A program made the position numbers and the translations under genes. This document shows positions 43,290 to 51,732 of a stretch of 64,000 nt of DNA, in pieces. The number at the start of each line of letters is the position of its first letter. Positions within the stretch are counted from its first letter, which is position 1. Origin of the DNA: Fibrobacter succinogenes (GTDB taxonomy: Bacteria > Fibrobacterota > Fibrobacteria > Fibrobacterales > Fibrobacteraceae); assembly GCA_902779055.1 (NCBI GenBank), contig CACZAD010000029.1:1-64000 (forward strand), in the 5' to 3' direction. The notes beneath the pieces were generated by a model. That model had not been told where the DNA came from and made no database searches. It worked only from the letters and a program-made list of their open reading frames with translations.

Positions 43290-44318
43290 TTATTTGTCAT
43301 TCCCGGCTGTGCTTGTGTTATTCCCTACTGTGCCGTTGTCATCCCCGACTTGTTCGGGGATCACCTTTTCCGAGGTGCTTTCATTTTTCTTTAGGAATGC
43401 CGGGCGCTTTTTCGGCTTTTGTTCCGGTTCCGCTTCGGGCGGGTAGAGCAAACCGAAACGGAGCCCTGCTGTACTGATCTTGAACGTTTCGACGCGGAGC
43501 TTTTCAAGAAGCGAGCGGAGCCAGAAGAGTCCGCAAATGATGACTTCGTGGCGACCGTTTTCAAGCCCCGGGAGCATTGCGCGAAGTTCCTTCGAAAGGT
43601 TCGTGATGCGCGTGGTGACCGCTTCAAGGTCCGAAAGGCTCAATTCAAGTCCTTCGATGGCTTTGTAATCGAAGGTTTGGCTGTTCAAGAATACCATGGC
43701 AAGTGCCGTGCCTGTACCACCGATGAGGTAGACGGGCTTCTTGGTCATGCCCTTGAACGAAAGATCCTTGAACGTTTCCTTGATGAACTTCTTGTATTCC
43801 GGACCGGGAATCGGGCCCATCGCCTTGAACATCTTGAGGGCGCCAACGGGAATCGAGAATGTCGTTTCTCCGTTGCTGAGTTCTGTGGAACCGCCACCGA
43901 TATCAATCGTGACGTTTCCGTCGCCGTGCCATTCTTTGATGGAACGGTAGGTGAGCTTGCCTTCTTCTTCGCCGGTGATGACGCGCGGCTTGACCCAGAC
44001 TGCTTTTTCCACAGCTTCGATCACTTCGTCCGGATTTGTGGCCTTGCGCATGGCTTCGGTCATGGCAACTGCCTTGAGGTCTGCGCCGAGGGCGTGCAGG
44101 TCCATACGGAACTTGGTCATGATGTTGACGAGTTCCTGGATGCGTTCGGGCGTAATCTTCCCGTGTTCGTAAATGTCTTCACCGAGGCGGCAGACTTCGA
44201 CCTTCTGGAGCTTGGGCACAAGAATCTTGCGCGCATTTTCATCGTCTTCGAACGCTGCGATCAACAGAATGCAGCTATGACTTCCGATGTCGATTGTTGC
44301 CTGGAGTTTATTTTCCAC
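43290..44318 (-). CDS. Ppx/GppA exopolyphosphatase family protein with repeat-derived tail
   Basis: A 342-residue protein of the actin-like ATPase fold: ATIDIGSHSCILLIA (phosphate 1), VAMTEAMRKATNPDEV, VTIDIGGGSTELSNG (phosphate 2), PVYLIGGTGTALAMVFLNSQ, and VIICGLFWLRSLLEKL. These enzymes hydrolyse polyphosphate or pppGpp. The family normally ends near FGLLYP. Here ~45 residues follow: a Lys/Pro stretch and then KVIPEQVGDDNGTVGNNTST-AGNDK, which is encoded by a family A repeat. Its start overlaps the upstream gene by 11 bases. Confidence 0.88.
   Translation of the reverse strand: MENKLQATIDIGSHSCILLIAAFEDDENARKILVPKLQKVEVCRLGEDIYEHGKITPERIQELVNIMTKFRMDLHALGADLKAVAMTEAMRKATNPDEVIEAVEKAVWVKPRVITGEEEGKLTYRSIKEWHGDGNVTIDIGGGSTELSNGETTFSIPVGALKMFKAMGPIPGPEYKKFIKETFKDLSFKGMTKKPVYLIGGTGTALAMVFLNSQTFDYKAIEGLELSLSDLEAVTTRITNLSKELRAMLPGLENGRHEVIICGLFWLRSLLEKLRVETFKISTAGLRFGLLYPPEAEPEQKPKKRPAFLKKNESTSEKVIPEQVGDDNGTVGNNTSTAGNDK
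43294..43372. repeat. REP-like element (family A) inside the 3' end of the Ppx gene
   Basis: TTGTCATTCCCGGCTGTGCT and GTCATCCCCGACTTGTTCGG with GGATCACCTT match the dispersed element and cover the last ~26 codons of the Ppx gene. Confidence 0.7.
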
Positions 44319-44661
44319 TTTCGGCCTCGTCCTTTTTTTCTGGCTGATTCATCTTCTTCAGCATAATGTTCTTCATCTTTTCGGCGAGGGCGCCTGGATT
44401 TGTGAGGAACTGCTTGGCGTGAGCGATGGCTTCTTCGACGACGGATTCCGGGTACTTGGAACTCCATGCGGCAACGATGTCGCCGGTCGTGCTGCCGAGC
44501 GGTTTCTTTTCGCGGATTTCCTGACCCATTTTGAGAGCGAGCAAAAGTCCGAGTTCGAATGCTTTCGGTTCTGCTTCGGCTTCGATCATCTTTTCGATGC
44601 GGGCGATGCGTTCTTCAAAGGGAATGTTCTGCGAATTGGTCAAATCATTTTCTGAAATCAT
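44308..44661 (-). CDS. Conserved helical protein of unknown function
   Basis: A 117-residue soluble protein from ATG 44661 (MISENDLTNSQNIPFEERIA). It is predicted mostly helical (ARIEKMIEAEAEPKAFELGL, LALKMGQEIREKKPLG, VVAAWSSKYP-like, ESVVEEAIAHAKQFL) with a Lys/Glu-rich end. No family recognised. Its stop overlaps the Ppx start by 11 bases, so they are translated from one message. Confidence 0.65.
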   Translation of the reverse strand: MISENDLTNSQNIPFEERIARIEKMIEAEAEPKAFELGLLLALKMGQEIREKKPLGSTTGDIVAAWSSKYPESVVEEAIAHAKQFLTNPGALAEKMKNIMLKKMNQPEKKDEAESGK

Positions 44662-44748
44662 GCCAACAAAAATAGTAAACGGAGGGCGGAGCGCCAAAGG
44701 ATATTATTGTTACAAAGGGTTTTGCTTGAATAGATTTAAAAAGAACTT

Positions 44749-44877
44749 TATGCGGGCGGGGCCCCAGCTCGGAGATTTTTAAACCCATCCTGGCGCAAGC
44801 GCCAACCTTACGGCTCAGCAATGGGTCTGCAAGCAGCCCCGCTGCGTTCGCCTTTTAAGGTTGTGGCCGACGCTTTT
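44749..44877. repeat. Dispersed repeat family C, copy 1
   Basis: Begins GCGGGCGGGGCCCCAGCTCG and ends GGCCGACGCTTTT. The same two ends occur at 46502-46583, with different material between. It takes up most of the gap 44662-45007; the rest shows no feature. Confidence 0.6.
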
Positions 44878-45007
44878 GTCTTCTGACATTGAGGTGTTAT
44901 CTAAATGAGAGCTTTTGGCTCGCTTTTGTTGTCGAGATGCTTGTAATTGTTGTTATGGAAATTTTTTTGATAGACGAAGTAGTAAACGTGGGGCGTGGCG
45001 CCAATAT

Positions 45008-45036
45008 AAAAAAAGACCCGCAGAGGTCTGCGGGTC
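45008..45036 (-). terminator. Terminator of the Lys/Ala/Pro repeat gene
   Basis: Minus strand GACCCGCAG / CTGCGGGTC stem followed by seven T, 25 bases after the stop codon. Confidence 0.8.
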
Positions 45037-45060
45037 GAAATCGTTGGGTCAAAAAGAAGA

Positions 45061-45408
45061 TTACTTCTTGGCGGCCGGCTTCTTAGCGGCAGCGGGCTTC
45101 TTAGCAGCGGCCGGCTTCTTGGCGGCAGCGGGCTTCTTAGCAGCAGCGGGCTTCTTAGCAGCGGCCGGCTTCTTAGCAGCAGCGGGCTTCTTAGCAGCAG
45201 CGGGCTTCTTAGCAGCGGCCGGCTTCTTAGCAGCAGCGGGCTTCTTAGCAGCGGCCGGCTTCTTAGCAGCAGCGGGCTTCTTGGCAGCGGCCGGCTTCTT
45301 AGCAGCGGCCGGCTTCTTGGCGGCAGCGGGCTTCTTAGCGGCAGCAGGTTTCTTAGCGGCAGCCGGCTTCTTAGCAGCGGGCTTCTTTGCAGTTTTTGTT
45401 TCAGCCAT
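45061..45408 (-). CDS. Histone H1-like Lys/Ala/Pro repeat protein
   Basis: A 115-residue protein: MAETKTAKKPAAKKPAAAKK, then about 16 copies of the hexapeptide AAAKKP. There is no other domain. Composition and period match the C-terminal tails of eukaryotic H1 and bacterial H1-like proteins (Hc1, AlgP), which bind DNA through lysines. A nucleoid or polyanion-binding role is inferred. The DNA repeats in 18-base units (gcagcggccggcttctta type) and is likely length-variable. Own terminator downstream; AT-rich promoter region upstream. Confidence 0.8.
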   Translation of the reverse strand: MAETKTAKKPAAKKPAAAKKPAAAKKPAAAKKPAAAKKPAAAKKPAAAKKPAAAKKPAAAKKPAAAKKPAAAKKPAAAKKPAAAKKPAAAKKPAAAKKPAAAKKPAAAKKPAAKK

Positions 45409-45572
45409 TTTTTTTCTTCCTTTTTTGTTATTTATTTGTTGATATCAGAAAAATAACTTCTTTTTCACAAATAATCAACACTTATTTTATAAAAATTCAA
45501 TTTTTTTTGAAAAAAATTTAGTATCCAGAGCCGCAACAAAAATGCTTTACTGAATGATATGTTGAATAAAAT

Positions 45573-45600
45573 AAAAATCGATCTCGTGTGAGACCGATTT
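45573..45600 (-). terminator. Terminator after panB
   Basis: Minus strand AAATCGGTCTC / GAGATCGATTT stem with ACAC loop and one bulge, followed by a T-rich stretch, 55 bases after the panB stop. Confidence 0.6.
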
Positions 45601-45654
45601 CATAGAAATAAGTATTGTTATTTTGTACTAAATTTCGGTTTTGCTGTTGCTGAA

Positions 45655-46401
45655 TTACATTCTTGCGTTAACACTTTCGATGTATTTCTTAACTCCTTGA
45701 ACACCAACGGAATACATATCTACGAATTTTGTGGCAAAAGGCGGAATCTTGTTCGGATGCATACCGAGAGCGTCGTGCATCACGAGAACATGACCGTCTG
45801 TGAACTTGCCGCCGCCAATGCCGATTGTCGGTGCGGAGACTTCTTTTGTGATTTTTGCACCAAGTTCTTCGGGAATGTGCTCGAGAACCATTTCGAAGCA
45901 TCCGAGGCTGTCGACGAACTTTGCAGCTTCTTCAATGGCGCGAGCTTCTTCTTCGGTTTTGCCTTTCTGCTTGAAGTTTTCTGCAGTCTGCGGTAAAAGT
46001 CCGAGGTGGGCGCAAACGGGAATGTCCTTGCTGCGCAAAAATTCGATGACGCCTTCGGGGGTGCCTTCGAGTTTGATGCTGGAACAGCCCACATCCAAAA
46101 AGCGGCGGGCGTTGTCGTAAGCGGTTTGCGGATCCTTGTCGCTCATGTAGGGCATGTCGCCGATGACGTGCGTGTTTGGGGCGCCGCGGCAAACGGCTGC
46201 AGCGAAGATGAGCATCTCGGTCATGCCGATTTCACGCGTGCTCTTGTAACCGAGCATAGTGTTCGCGAGGCTATCGCCCACGAGAATCTGGTCGATTCCG
46301 GCGGCTTCTGCGATTTTTGCAAAGGCGAAGTCGTAAGCGGTGATCATGGAAATCATTTCGTTCTTGGATTTTTTCGCCTTGATATCTTCTGGAGTTAACA
46401 T
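45655..46401 (-). CDS. panB: 3-methyl-2-oxobutanoate hydroxymethyltransferase
   Basis: A 248-residue enzyme, first committed step of pantothenate (coenzyme A) synthesis: ketoisovalerate plus methylene-THF gives ketopantoate. Conserved blocks: MITAYDFAFAKIAEAAGID, ILVGDSLANTMLGYKST, VIGDMPYMS, SSIKLEGT, ICAHLGLLPQT-like VCAHLGLLPQTA, CFEMVLEHIPEELGAKIT and TIGIGGGKFTDGHVLVMHDA. Full length. panC and panD are not in the window. Confidence 0.95.
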   Translation of the reverse strand: MLTPEDIKAKKSKNEMISMITAYDFAFAKIAEAAGIDQILVGDSLANTMLGYKSTREIGMTEMLIFAAAVCRGAPNTHVIGDMPYMSDKDPQTAYDNARRFLDVGCSSIKLEGTPEGVIEFLRSKDIPVCAHLGLLPQTAENFKQKGKTEEEARAIEEAAKFVDSLGCFEMVLEHIPEELGAKITKEVSAPTIGIGGGKFTDGHVLVMHDALGMHPNKIPPFATKFVDMYSVGVQGVKKYIESVNARM

Positions 46402-46501
46402 GATGACCTCTTCACATTTTTACATTTTCCGAAAATATAAAAAATGTGTTTGATTATGGCTTGCTTGCATAAATGCTCTTTTTGAATTGTAAAAGTACTT
46501 C

Positions 46502-46583
46502 ATGCGGGCGGGGCCCCAGCTCGGAGTTGCGAAGGCCGCACGGGCCCCTCCCTGCACCCTCCCCATCCTTGGCCGACGCTTTT
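46502..46583. repeat. Dispersed repeat family C, copy 2
   Basis: Same left end (GCGGGCGGGGCCCCAGCTCG) and right end (GGCCGACGCTTTT) as copy 1 at 44.75 kb, shorter inside. Lies between panB and the end of recO. Confidence 0.6.
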
Positions 46584-46647
46584 ATTCTCTTGCCGTAATT
46601 TTATTATTGACTTGAATTAGTAATATCTCGCTATGGGATATATTTAT

Positions 46648-47439
46648 TTAATGATGGCCAAACAGTTTTCTTGTTTCGTTCAGGAATTTTATGGAATGGA
46701 TTTCTTTCAAGAAACCGATGTGGTGGCGCAGGTAGGTGAGGAGCGCGTTCTCGGTGAATTCGGGGTGCTCGATTTTGTCGCCATTGCGGAGAGCCCAAAG
46801 CCCCTGTAGCGTTTCTGATCGTGCGCGGGGGGTATCTACGCCGAGGCAAGCCTGGCATACGAATCCGCCTGTTTCGGGGAAAAAGTCTGCGGCGGGCTTG
46901 TCGAGAGTGTTGCCGCAGCGGCTACAAGTGGTGAGGTCGAGATTGTACCCCCACATGTCGCAAGTGTCCAGGAGCCATTGCGCGAAAATACGCGACTTGT
47001 CAGGATCATTCTGTGTTGACGAGTGCGCGTTACCTTCTGGAACCGGCGAATCTTGCGGTGAAACGGAATCGAATTCGCTGATTGCTTGCTCAAACCGCTC
47101 AAATTCTTCTTGCAGGGGGACGCCTTGCGGCGCGTAACGCAGAATCATTTCTGTCATGACTTGCGCTTTCGCGAGACTGAGCAAATCGTTGCGCAAATCC
47201 TTGCGCCAGTCCAAAAGCGTCGCTTCCTTGATGAACTGCAGTTCGGTATTCGGATTTTGCCGAAAGACGACTTCGCTCAACGCGAGCGGATCCAAAGCAC
47301 CCCGGAACGGAGATTCCTTTTTCTTACCGCCCTTGACGATGAACGAAACAATCCCGCTTTCTTCCGTAAGCGCCTTGACGATAAAGCTAGAGTCGCTGTA
47401 CGGAAAACGGTGCAGAACAATGGCGCGAGTTTTGATCAC
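46648..47439 (-). CDS. recO: DNA repair protein RecO
   Basis: A 263-residue protein: N-terminal OB fold (TRAIVLHRFPYSDSSFIVKA, FIVKGGKKKESPFRGALDPL), helical middle (LRNDLLSLAKAQVMTEMILR), then the zinc module TCSRCGNTLDKPAAD...GFVCQACLG. RecO loads RecA on single-stranded DNA with RecR. Its start codon overlaps the stop of the upstream HIT gene by one base. Confidence 0.92.
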   Translation of the reverse strand: MIKTRAIVLHRFPYSDSSFIVKALTEESGIVSFIVKGGKKKESPFRGALDPLALSEVVFRQNPNTELQFIKEATLLDWRKDLRNDLLSLAKAQVMTEMILRYAPQGVPLQEEFERFEQAISEFDSVSPQDSPVPEGNAHSSTQNDPDKSRIFAQWLLDTCDMWGYNLDLTTCSRCGNTLDKPAADFFPETGGFVCQACLGVDTPRARSETLQGLWALRNGDKIEHPEFTENALLTYLRHHIGFLKEIHSIKFLNETRKLFGHH

Positions 47440-47795
47440 TATTTTGCCGGGAACGGAGGCCAGCCCATTTCCTGTCCGCCGACGACGTGCAGGTGGATGT
47501 GGAACACGGTCTGACCGGCATCAGCCTTGCAGTTGAACACAAAGCGAGCGCCGCCTTCTTCGAGGCCGAGGTCTTTCGCGATGAGCTGTGCGCGGTAGAG
47601 CATCTTGCCCACGAGTTCGCAATCTTCCGGCTTCATGTCCATGATGGTTGCGATGTGGCGCTTCGGCACGACCAAGAAGTGTACCGGAGCCTGCGGGGCG
47701 ATGTCGTAGAAGGCGAATACATCGTCGTCTTCGTAAATTTTCTTGGAAGGGATTTCACCCTTGATGATTTTGCAGAAAAGGCAATTTTCACTCAT
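47439..47795 (-). CDS. HIT family nucleotide hydrolase (HinT-like)
   Basis: A 118-residue histidine-triad protein. CLFCKIIKGEIPSKKIYEDD at the N-terminus (Cys5, Cys8) and the active-site triad HIHLHVVGG (His99, His101, His103). Such proteins hydrolyse AMP-lysine or AMP-NH2 type substrates. Ends EMGWPPFPAK like HinT. Upstream of recO in one unit. Confidence 0.95.
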   Translation of the reverse strand: MSENCLFCKIIKGEIPSKKIYEDDDVFAFYDIAPQAPVHFLVVPKRHIATIMDMKPEDCELVGKMLYRAQLIAKDLGLEEGGARFVFNCKADAGQTVFHIHLHVVGGQEMGWPPFPAK

Positions 47796-47821
47796 AGTAT
47801 TATAATAGTAGTAAAAGGAGG

Positions 47822-48478
47822 TTAGGTGTTTTCGGGTTTGTCTAAGGAATAAAGCGTTTTTTCGTTTTCGATGATGAAGTTCATCGATTTAATGTAGAGT
47901 AAGCAAATTGGGAACAGCAGCAATAAATTGATGAGTCTGCATACGAAAAATTCGCTGAGTATAGACGGAACCAACAAGATGATCGACAATATGAGAATCC
48001 ACTTGAGAATCCCGGGCTTTGGTGCCACAAAGTTGGCTTTGTTCGATTTGAGGACGCTTTCTTGGTGGGCGAGGATGTCCTTAAAGATGAAGTAATCGAA
48101 GATTCCGCATACCCACGGGATCAACGTCAAAATGATGGCCACGATGGGTGAGAATTTCGTTGGAGCGAATTTGCGCAATGTCTTGATGCTGACATACATC
48201 CATTTGCAGAATTTGAATATCGAAATAAACATTACTATTCCGAATATTAGGAGCAGGAACGTATAGGATAGGAATGCGATTGCTGATGAGAATTCCATTG
48301 GAGGTACAGCATCGGCGCTTGTTAAATTCATATAGGGTTTAAAAATGACGATTATATATTCAGAGAAAATCCCTATGATTAAAGCGAAAATGATGAGAAT
48401 CTTTAGCCAGACGATGGCGCTTTTGCCGCGCAGAACGTTCTCCGGTTCTTCTTGTGTGGATATTTCTTCTTCATTCAT
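47822..48478 (-). CDS. Membrane protein of unknown function (DUF4328-like)
   Basis: A 218-residue protein with about five to six hydrophobic helices (IVWLKILIIFALIIGIFSEY, LSYTFLLLIFGIVMFISIFK, FSPIVAIILTLIPWVCGIFD, LKWILILSIILLVPSILSEF, LINLLLLFPICLLYIKSMNF). The layout with a Trp-rich cytoplasmic loop resembles the DUF4328 family, but this is weak. ATG 48478 chosen (MNEEEIS); an upstream ATG is possible. Confidence 0.6.
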   Translation of the reverse strand: MNEEEISTQEEPENVLRGKSAIVWLKILIIFALIIGIFSEYIIVIFKPYMNLTSADAVPPMEFSSAIAFLSYTFLLLIFGIVMFISIFKFCKWMYVSIKTLRKFAPTKFSPIVAIILTLIPWVCGIFDYFIFKDILAHQESVLKSNKANFVAPKPGILKWILILSIILLVPSILSEFFVCRLINLLLLFPICLLYIKSMNFIIENEKTLYSLDKPENT

Positions 48479-48550
48479 AATAAACCTCAATGAGCTAATA
48501 TAGAAATACTTTTTTCAAAGCTCGTATAATTTTCGTATCTTTATACCGTG

Positions 48551-49450
48551 ATGTCTTTTATGCGTAAAATAATGGCGGCGGCTTTTGCACGGGTGGCTTA
48601 CTCAGTGCTTAAACTCGCAGGCTGGAAGCGGAAAACCGTTCTTGCCAATGCAAAACATGTGGCCGACGCAGTTCCGTTAGACGCAGTCTCGTACGACACG
48701 CTCTTAAAAAACTTGACGCGCCATGTGAGCGAACTCTTGTTTTGCTTTGGAACTTTCAAGAAGCTGCCGCACGATTTTACCGCTTACCCGTGTTGCGTGG
48801 ACGGTTGGAATTTTGATATTGCAGAGGGTTCCGCGCCGGTGCTTGAAAAAATGCGCAAAGGCGGAATCTTCTTGACGGCGCATTACGGCAATTACGAAGC
48901 GATGGGGCCGTGGCTTTGCTGCCTTGGAATCCCGCTTGTCGCAAGCTACATTCCCGTAAAGCCCAAGTGGCTCAACAACATTCTTGAACGCAAAATCCGT
49001 GCGGTTGATGGCCGGAGCTATTCCGTAGACGCTCGGACGCCGCGTGATTTTTTGCGCATCTTGAACGACGGCAATCTTTTTTGCTTGCTTGCCGATCAGG
49101 ATTCTCGCATCCCGAGCGCACTTTCGGGATCGCTCTTGGGGCAACCGGCGAATGTGAATCCGCTGCCGGACTTTTTGCTCAAGCATCGTCCGCAAACTCC
49201 AGTGTTTATCTGCTGGATGGAAGAACGCGACGCATCTTCGAATGGTGCTTCTTCGAAAACGGTTCGCGTACTCCACGCCATCGAGGTGACTGGCGTGCAG
49301 TCCAAAATCGCGGTTACGGCGGAATCGAGCGTGGTCAACAATCAGTTCAACAGTTGGCTCGAACAGCGCATCCGTGAAAATCCAAATCTCTGGTACAGCT
49401 TTACGCACCGCCGATTCTACAGCCGGTCGCCAGAAATTTATGGAGGGTAA
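48551..49450 (+). CDS. Lysophospholipid/lipid A acyltransferase (LpxL/HtrB-like)
   Basis: A 299-residue protein with an N-terminal hydrophobic anchor and the LpxL-family active site GGIFLTAHYGNYEAMGPWLC (HxxxxE-type motif near residue 113), followed by GIPLVASYIPVKPKWLNNI and FCLLADQDSRIP. Enzymes of this family add the secondary acyl chains of lipid A or make related lipids. The remainder (NPNLWYSFTHRRFY) matches the family end. An HExxH membrane protein follows one base later. Confidence 0.85.
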   Translation: MSFMRKIMAAAFARVAYSVLKLAGWKRKTVLANAKHVADAVPLDAVSYDTLLKNLTRHVSELLFCFGTFKKLPHDFTAYPCCVDGWNFDIAEGSAPVLEKMRKGGIFLTAHYGNYEAMGPWLCCLGIPLVASYIPVKPKWLNNILERKIRAVDGRSYSVDARTPRDFLRILNDGNLFCLLADQDSRIPSALSGSLLGQPANVNPLPDFLLKHRPQTPVFICWMEERDASSNGASSKTVRVLHAIEVTGVQSKIAVTAESSVVNNQFNSWLEQRIRENPNLWYSFTHRRFYSRSPEIYGG

Positions 49451-49451
49451 T

Positions 49452-50129
49452 ATGCCCTTTGTTCCGCACAAAAAGAAACCGTTACTTGCACGAATCTTGG
49501 AATGGCTGAACGAGCCTGAGGATTGGCCTGTCTGGGTGCAATTCTTCTTGTTGCCGCGTCCGCTTGGCCGCGAAAACTTCTTTGCGGTGCGCGTGGTTCT
49601 GCTTGTTGCGATGGCGTTCTTTACATTGCAGGCTTTCGCCGGCGGGTATGAATCCTGGATCGCTCAGTTCCTGCACAACTTGAACTTGCCGGTTCACGAA
49701 ACAGGACATATCGTCTTTAGAATTTTCGGGAGCGAAGTGATAACATCGCTGGGCGGCTCGCTGTTCCAGACCATCATGCCGCTCGTGTTCTGCTTGGCGC
49801 TTTGGATTAAGCCCCGCGACTTGTTCGGTGCGTCGATTGCGCTTTGGTGGGCGTTCGAAAACCTGATTGACGTGGCGCCTTACATCGAAGATGCACTCCC
49901 GATGAAGCTCATGCTTATCAGCGGCGGTACGGGCGCCGAAGCCCCTTACGGGTTCCATGACTGGAACTTTATCCTCTCCGAAACCGGCCTCCTCCTAAAG
50001 TGCGACACCATCGCCTCGACTGTCTATGCGGTGGGTTATATTGGCATGGCGCTTTGCGTCGTGTGGGGCGCCTGGAGTTTGCTCTATTATTTCGTCTATC
50101 AGCGGCAAAATGGCGGACTTTTGGATTAA
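49452..50129 (+). CDS. Membrane protein with HExxH motif (M50-like)
   Basis: A 225-residue protein with about five membrane helices. LNLPVHETGHIVFRIFGSE (His82, Glu83, His86) gives an HExxH zinc motif at a membrane boundary, as in site-2 protease relatives; the conserved second metal site is not obvious. The start at 49452 has a good GGAGGG site overlapping the end of the acyltransferase gene. Could be a peptidase or an inactive relative. Confidence 0.6.
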   Translation: MPFVPHKKKPLLARILEWLNEPEDWPVWVQFFLLPRPLGRENFFAVRVVLLVAMAFFTLQAFAGGYESWIAQFLHNLNLPVHETGHIVFRIFGSEVITSLGGSLFQTIMPLVFCLALWIKPRDLFGASIALWWAFENLIDVAPYIEDALPMKLMLISGGTGAEAPYGFHDWNFILSETGLLLKCDTIASTVYAVGYIGMALCVVWGAWSLLYYFVYQRQNGGLLD

Positions 50130-50217
50130 CTCCAAATGATAAAATTGCAATTTCTCCTAAATTAAGATATATTATAAAAACCTACTAAAATAGCGTTTTG
50201 AGGGGCTCGAGGTTATT

Positions 50218-51648
50218 ATGAACACATCTCGACATACAAAAATTAGGAGCATTGCGGTGCTTGTCGTTGCGGCTTTGGTGCTTGAACTGACGACGGCTGT
50301 GCAATATATTTCTACGCGTCAAGCCATTACTGCACAAATTAAGGAAATGGCAAAACAAGACCTTGCTTCCGCAAACCGGACTTTCGAAGTCAAGGAAATT
50401 GTCGAGACTGCCATTGCGGCCGTATTGCCCGAGGTTGAACGTCTTGTCAATACGCAGCAAGAAGATTCCCTGCATAAAGTTTTGCAGCATGTTGTGACGA
50501 ACCATCCTGAAATTGTTGGCGTCGATTTCGCCTATCGTGTGGGTGATGACGGCCGTCGCAATGGGTATTTTACCTTTATGGACGATGCTACCAGCGGCAT
50601 AAAGGACACCGTTATTGGGTTTGACTATACGGAACGCACCTGGTATCGGGAAGGTCTGCATGGCAATGGTTCTTGGAGTGAACCGTATATGAGCCGCTAT
50701 TACGTGGCGCTGATGTCTACATTCTCGCGGCCTGTTCACGATGCTCAAGGACGTGTCGTTGCCGTTATTGGAGCCGATGTCCCGATGCGCGAACTCTCTT
50801 CGATGGCTGTGCAACTCTACGATAACCAGCAACGATCGCTCATTCCGGTCATCATTCTTCAGTTGATAGGACTATTTGTGCTTGGTTTCATTATGTACCG
50901 AAGCATTATCAGCGTCCGTAAGTTGAGCAAAGTCAGTGCAGAAAAGGATTTGATGAACAGGGAACTGGGTATTGCGAATGCAATCCAGACTGCCATGTTG
51001 CCGCCTCCGATGCCCGCTAATGAATTTGTGGATATTGTCGGTAGCCAGGTTCCTGCAAAACAGGTCGGTGGTGACTTTTATGACTACTTTATCCGTGATG
51101 GAAAGCTATTCTTCAACATCGGTGATGTCTGCGGCAAGGGAATCCCGGCGGCACTTGTCATGTCGATGACCCAGGCTGTGTTCCGCACGATTGCGACCAA
51201 GATTGATGACCCGTCTCAAATTGTAATGGGGATGAATACTATGGCGAGCCGCGGAAACACCACAGGAATGTTTGCGACGCTCTTTGTCGGTGTGCTGGAC
51301 TTGTCCACCGGGCTGTTACGTTACAGTAATGCGGGACACGATAGGCCGATTATCGTTATGGATGGTAAAATTCGCCATATCGAAGCAGATTCGAACCTTC
51401 CGATCGGGATTGATGAAGAAAAAACGTATAAAGACCAAGAAACGACCATTGCCCCTGGCGACATGGTGCTGCTTTATACAGACGGCTTGACTGAGGCGAT
51501 GAATGGAGAAAAGGAACTCTTCGGCTTGGATAGGATTGTCAATACGATTTGCGATGGAAATGGGAATGCCCTTGCGTTTGACGGACCGAAGCATTTATTG
51601 GATACGATGTCACAGGCCGTGTCTAGATTTGTGAATGGCGCCGAATAA
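50218..51648 (+). CDS. Cache-domain SpoIIE-type serine phosphatase
   Basis: A 476-residue signalling protein: signal-anchor helix at ~15-30, a periplasmic double-Cache-like sensor (residues ~45-205, with VGVDFAYRVGDDGRRNGYFT and RTWYREGLHGNGSWSEPYMS), a second helix (~213-232), a short linker and a PP2C/SpoIIE phosphatase domain (~255-476) with QVGGDFYDYF, GDVCGKGIPAALVMS and LYTDGLTEAMNGEKELFG. The metal-binding Asp residues are present. It would dephosphorylate an anti-sigma antagonist type partner; no such partner is in the window. Confidence 0.92.
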   Translation: MNTSRHTKIRSIAVLVVAALVLELTTAVQYISTRQAITAQIKEMAKQDLASANRTFEVKEIVETAIAAVLPEVERLVNTQQEDSLHKVLQHVVTNHPEIVGVDFAYRVGDDGRRNGYFTFMDDATSGIKDTVIGFDYTERTWYREGLHGNGSWSEPYMSRYYVALMSTFSRPVHDAQGRVVAVIGADVPMRELSSMAVQLYDNQQRSLIPVIILQLIGLFVLGFIMYRSIISVRKLSKVSAEKDLMNRELGIANAIQTAMLPPPMPANEFVDIVGSQVPAKQVGGDFYDYFIRDGKLFFNIGDVCGKGIPAALVMSMTQAVFRTIATKIDDPSQIVMGMNTMASRGNTTGMFATLFVGVLDLSTGLLRYSNAGHDRPIIVMDGKIRHIEADSNLPIGIDEEKTYKDQETTIAPGDMVLLYTDGLTEAMNGEKELFGLDRIVNTICDGNGNALAFDGPKHLLDTMSQAVSRFVNGAE

Positions 51649-51732
51649 AGCGATGACCTCACGATGCTCGTGATAAAGTATAAAGGGTAGGGGTGGGATA
51701 ATTTTTTTATAATTCCAAAAAAAGGAGTGCCT

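Noticed and set aside
45061..45400. CRISPR-like regular repeats
   Set aside because: The units are contiguous 18-base coding repeats without spacers.
44915..45442. AAGFL repeat frame on the plus strand
   Set aside because: Antisense of the Lys/Ala/Pro repeat gene, which has its own start, promoter side and terminator.
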